From: CAZLWA01 sp964563165 | GTDB lineage: Bacteria > CLD3 > SB21 | Direction: 5' to 3' | Assembly: GCA_964563165.1 (NCBI GenBank) | Contig: CAZLWA010000081.1 | Coordinates: 1-5,058, forward strand | DNA length: 5,058 bases | Part shown: positions 4,663 through 5,058 of the stretch, one piece after another | Position numbering within the stretch: position 1 is the first letter of the stretch | Layout of the letters: the number at the start of each line of letters is the position of its first letter | Position numbers and translations under genes: made by a program | Notes under the pieces: generated by a model | Databases searched by the model: none | What the model saw: only the letters and a program-made list of their open reading frames with translations | What the model was told of the DNA's origin: nothing

Positions 4663-5058
4663 TTATTCTTTTTTTCTTACCATCAGGGCATTCGAAATAT
4701 TCCGTTCCTGCCCGTCGGACGGACGATTGACCGTTTCGTTACGTATGCTCATCGTCGTCGAGCCCCCGCCGTCGAGATTCAGCGCACTCTCGCAGCCGAG
4801 CCCGATCATAAGATCCGCCAGTTCATTCAGCGTCAAACCCGCACTGTAATTGGTCTGGCTGCCGTCCACGCACACAAGAAATAATTTTTTACCTGCTATG
4901 CCGACGGCGGTACGCGCCAGTTTTTTATTATAAAACTCCGTGGCTTCTCCGCCGCCGACCATATTCTTTTTATCTTTTACCAGCATGGGAAATCCGCCGA
5001 TGAGCGTCCGGATTCGGTCCTGCGCCGGATCGGCGGTAAATATCAATCGTACGCGCTG
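4663..5058 (-). CDS. Phosphodiester glycosidase (NAGPA/DUF2233-like) family protein, C-terminal part, cut by window edge
   Basis: Only the last 131 codons are present; the frame is open through base 5058. The apparent start at 5046 is an internal Leu TTG, and four more sense codons (Gln-Arg-Val-Arg) precede it. The family is named for the enzyme that uncovers mannose-6-phosphate by removing N-acetylglucosamine from a phosphodiester; bacterial members are exported or cell-wall-linked and their substrates are mostly unknown. Visible signature blocks are IGGFPMLVKD, RTAVGIAGKKLFLVCVDG, SAGLTLNELADLMIGLGC, the hallmark ALNLDGGGSTTM, and VNRPSDGQERNISNALMV. The C terminus is complete and ends with no membrane anchor. 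The N-terminal half, including any signal peptide, is outside the window. It is the most upstream gene of the unit with the kinase and the ACT protein. Confidence 0.93.
   Translation of the reverse strand, partial: QRVRLIFTADPAQDRIRTLIGGFPMLVKDKKNMVGGGEATEFYNKKLARTAVGIAGKKLFLVCVDGSQTNYSAGLTLNELADLMIGLGCESALNLDGGGSTTMSIRNETVNRPSDGQERNISNALMVRKKE

Overview
The window carries six protein genes, all on the minus strand and packed tightly except for two gaps, both filled with short tandem repeats. In transcription order (high to low coordinates) they are: the 3' part of a phosphodiester glycosidase (NAGPA-like) gene, cut by the right edge; a membrane sensor histidine kinase; a small UPF0237-type ACT-domain protein; an enoyl-CoA hydratase/isomerase closest to the methylglutaconyl-CoA hydratase (AUH) type; a 516-residue protein made of two fused ThyX-like (flavin-dependent thymidylate synthase) domains; and the 5' part of urocanate hydratase (hutU), cut by the left edge. 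I see no RNA genes, CRISPR array, insertion sequence or plus-strand gene.

Organism: base composition is moderate, near half GC by eye. The kinase has the 'AKETAHQLGTPISSLMGW' H-box and 'TKKRGWGLGLS' ATP-lid wording that I associate with the Bacteroidetes/Ignavibacteria/Calditrichaeota/KSB1 (FCB-like) bacteria. Histidine and acyl-CoA catabolism fits a heterotroph. The heptanucleotide repeats resemble the short tandem repeats known from filamentous cyanobacteria, but the gene content does not look cyanobacterial. I would call it an FCB-like, possibly uncultured bacterium, with moderate confidence and by recall only.

Layout: glycosidase-kinase-ACT (5058 to 2968) looks like one transcription unit, with gaps of 2 and 19 bases. 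A 105-base tract of exactly 15 heptads (2866-2970) runs from the ACT stop codon to just before the hydratase ribosome-binding site. A second gap of 180 bases (1881-2060) holds octamer-like repeats, two abutting small hairpins and two heptad arrays. The ThyX-like gene and hutU are then 4 bases apart, with the hutU Shine-Dalgarno inside the end of the ThyX-like gene, so they are probably co-translated.

How they might work together: urocanase feeds histidine breakdown, which in many bacteria ends in one-carbon transfer to tetrahydrofolate; ThyX enzymes consume methylene-tetrahydrofolate. That link is only inference. The main points worth a second look are the tandem ThyX protein, with a degenerate motif in its first half and a cysteine-bearing tail, and the strictly period-7 intergenic tracts.
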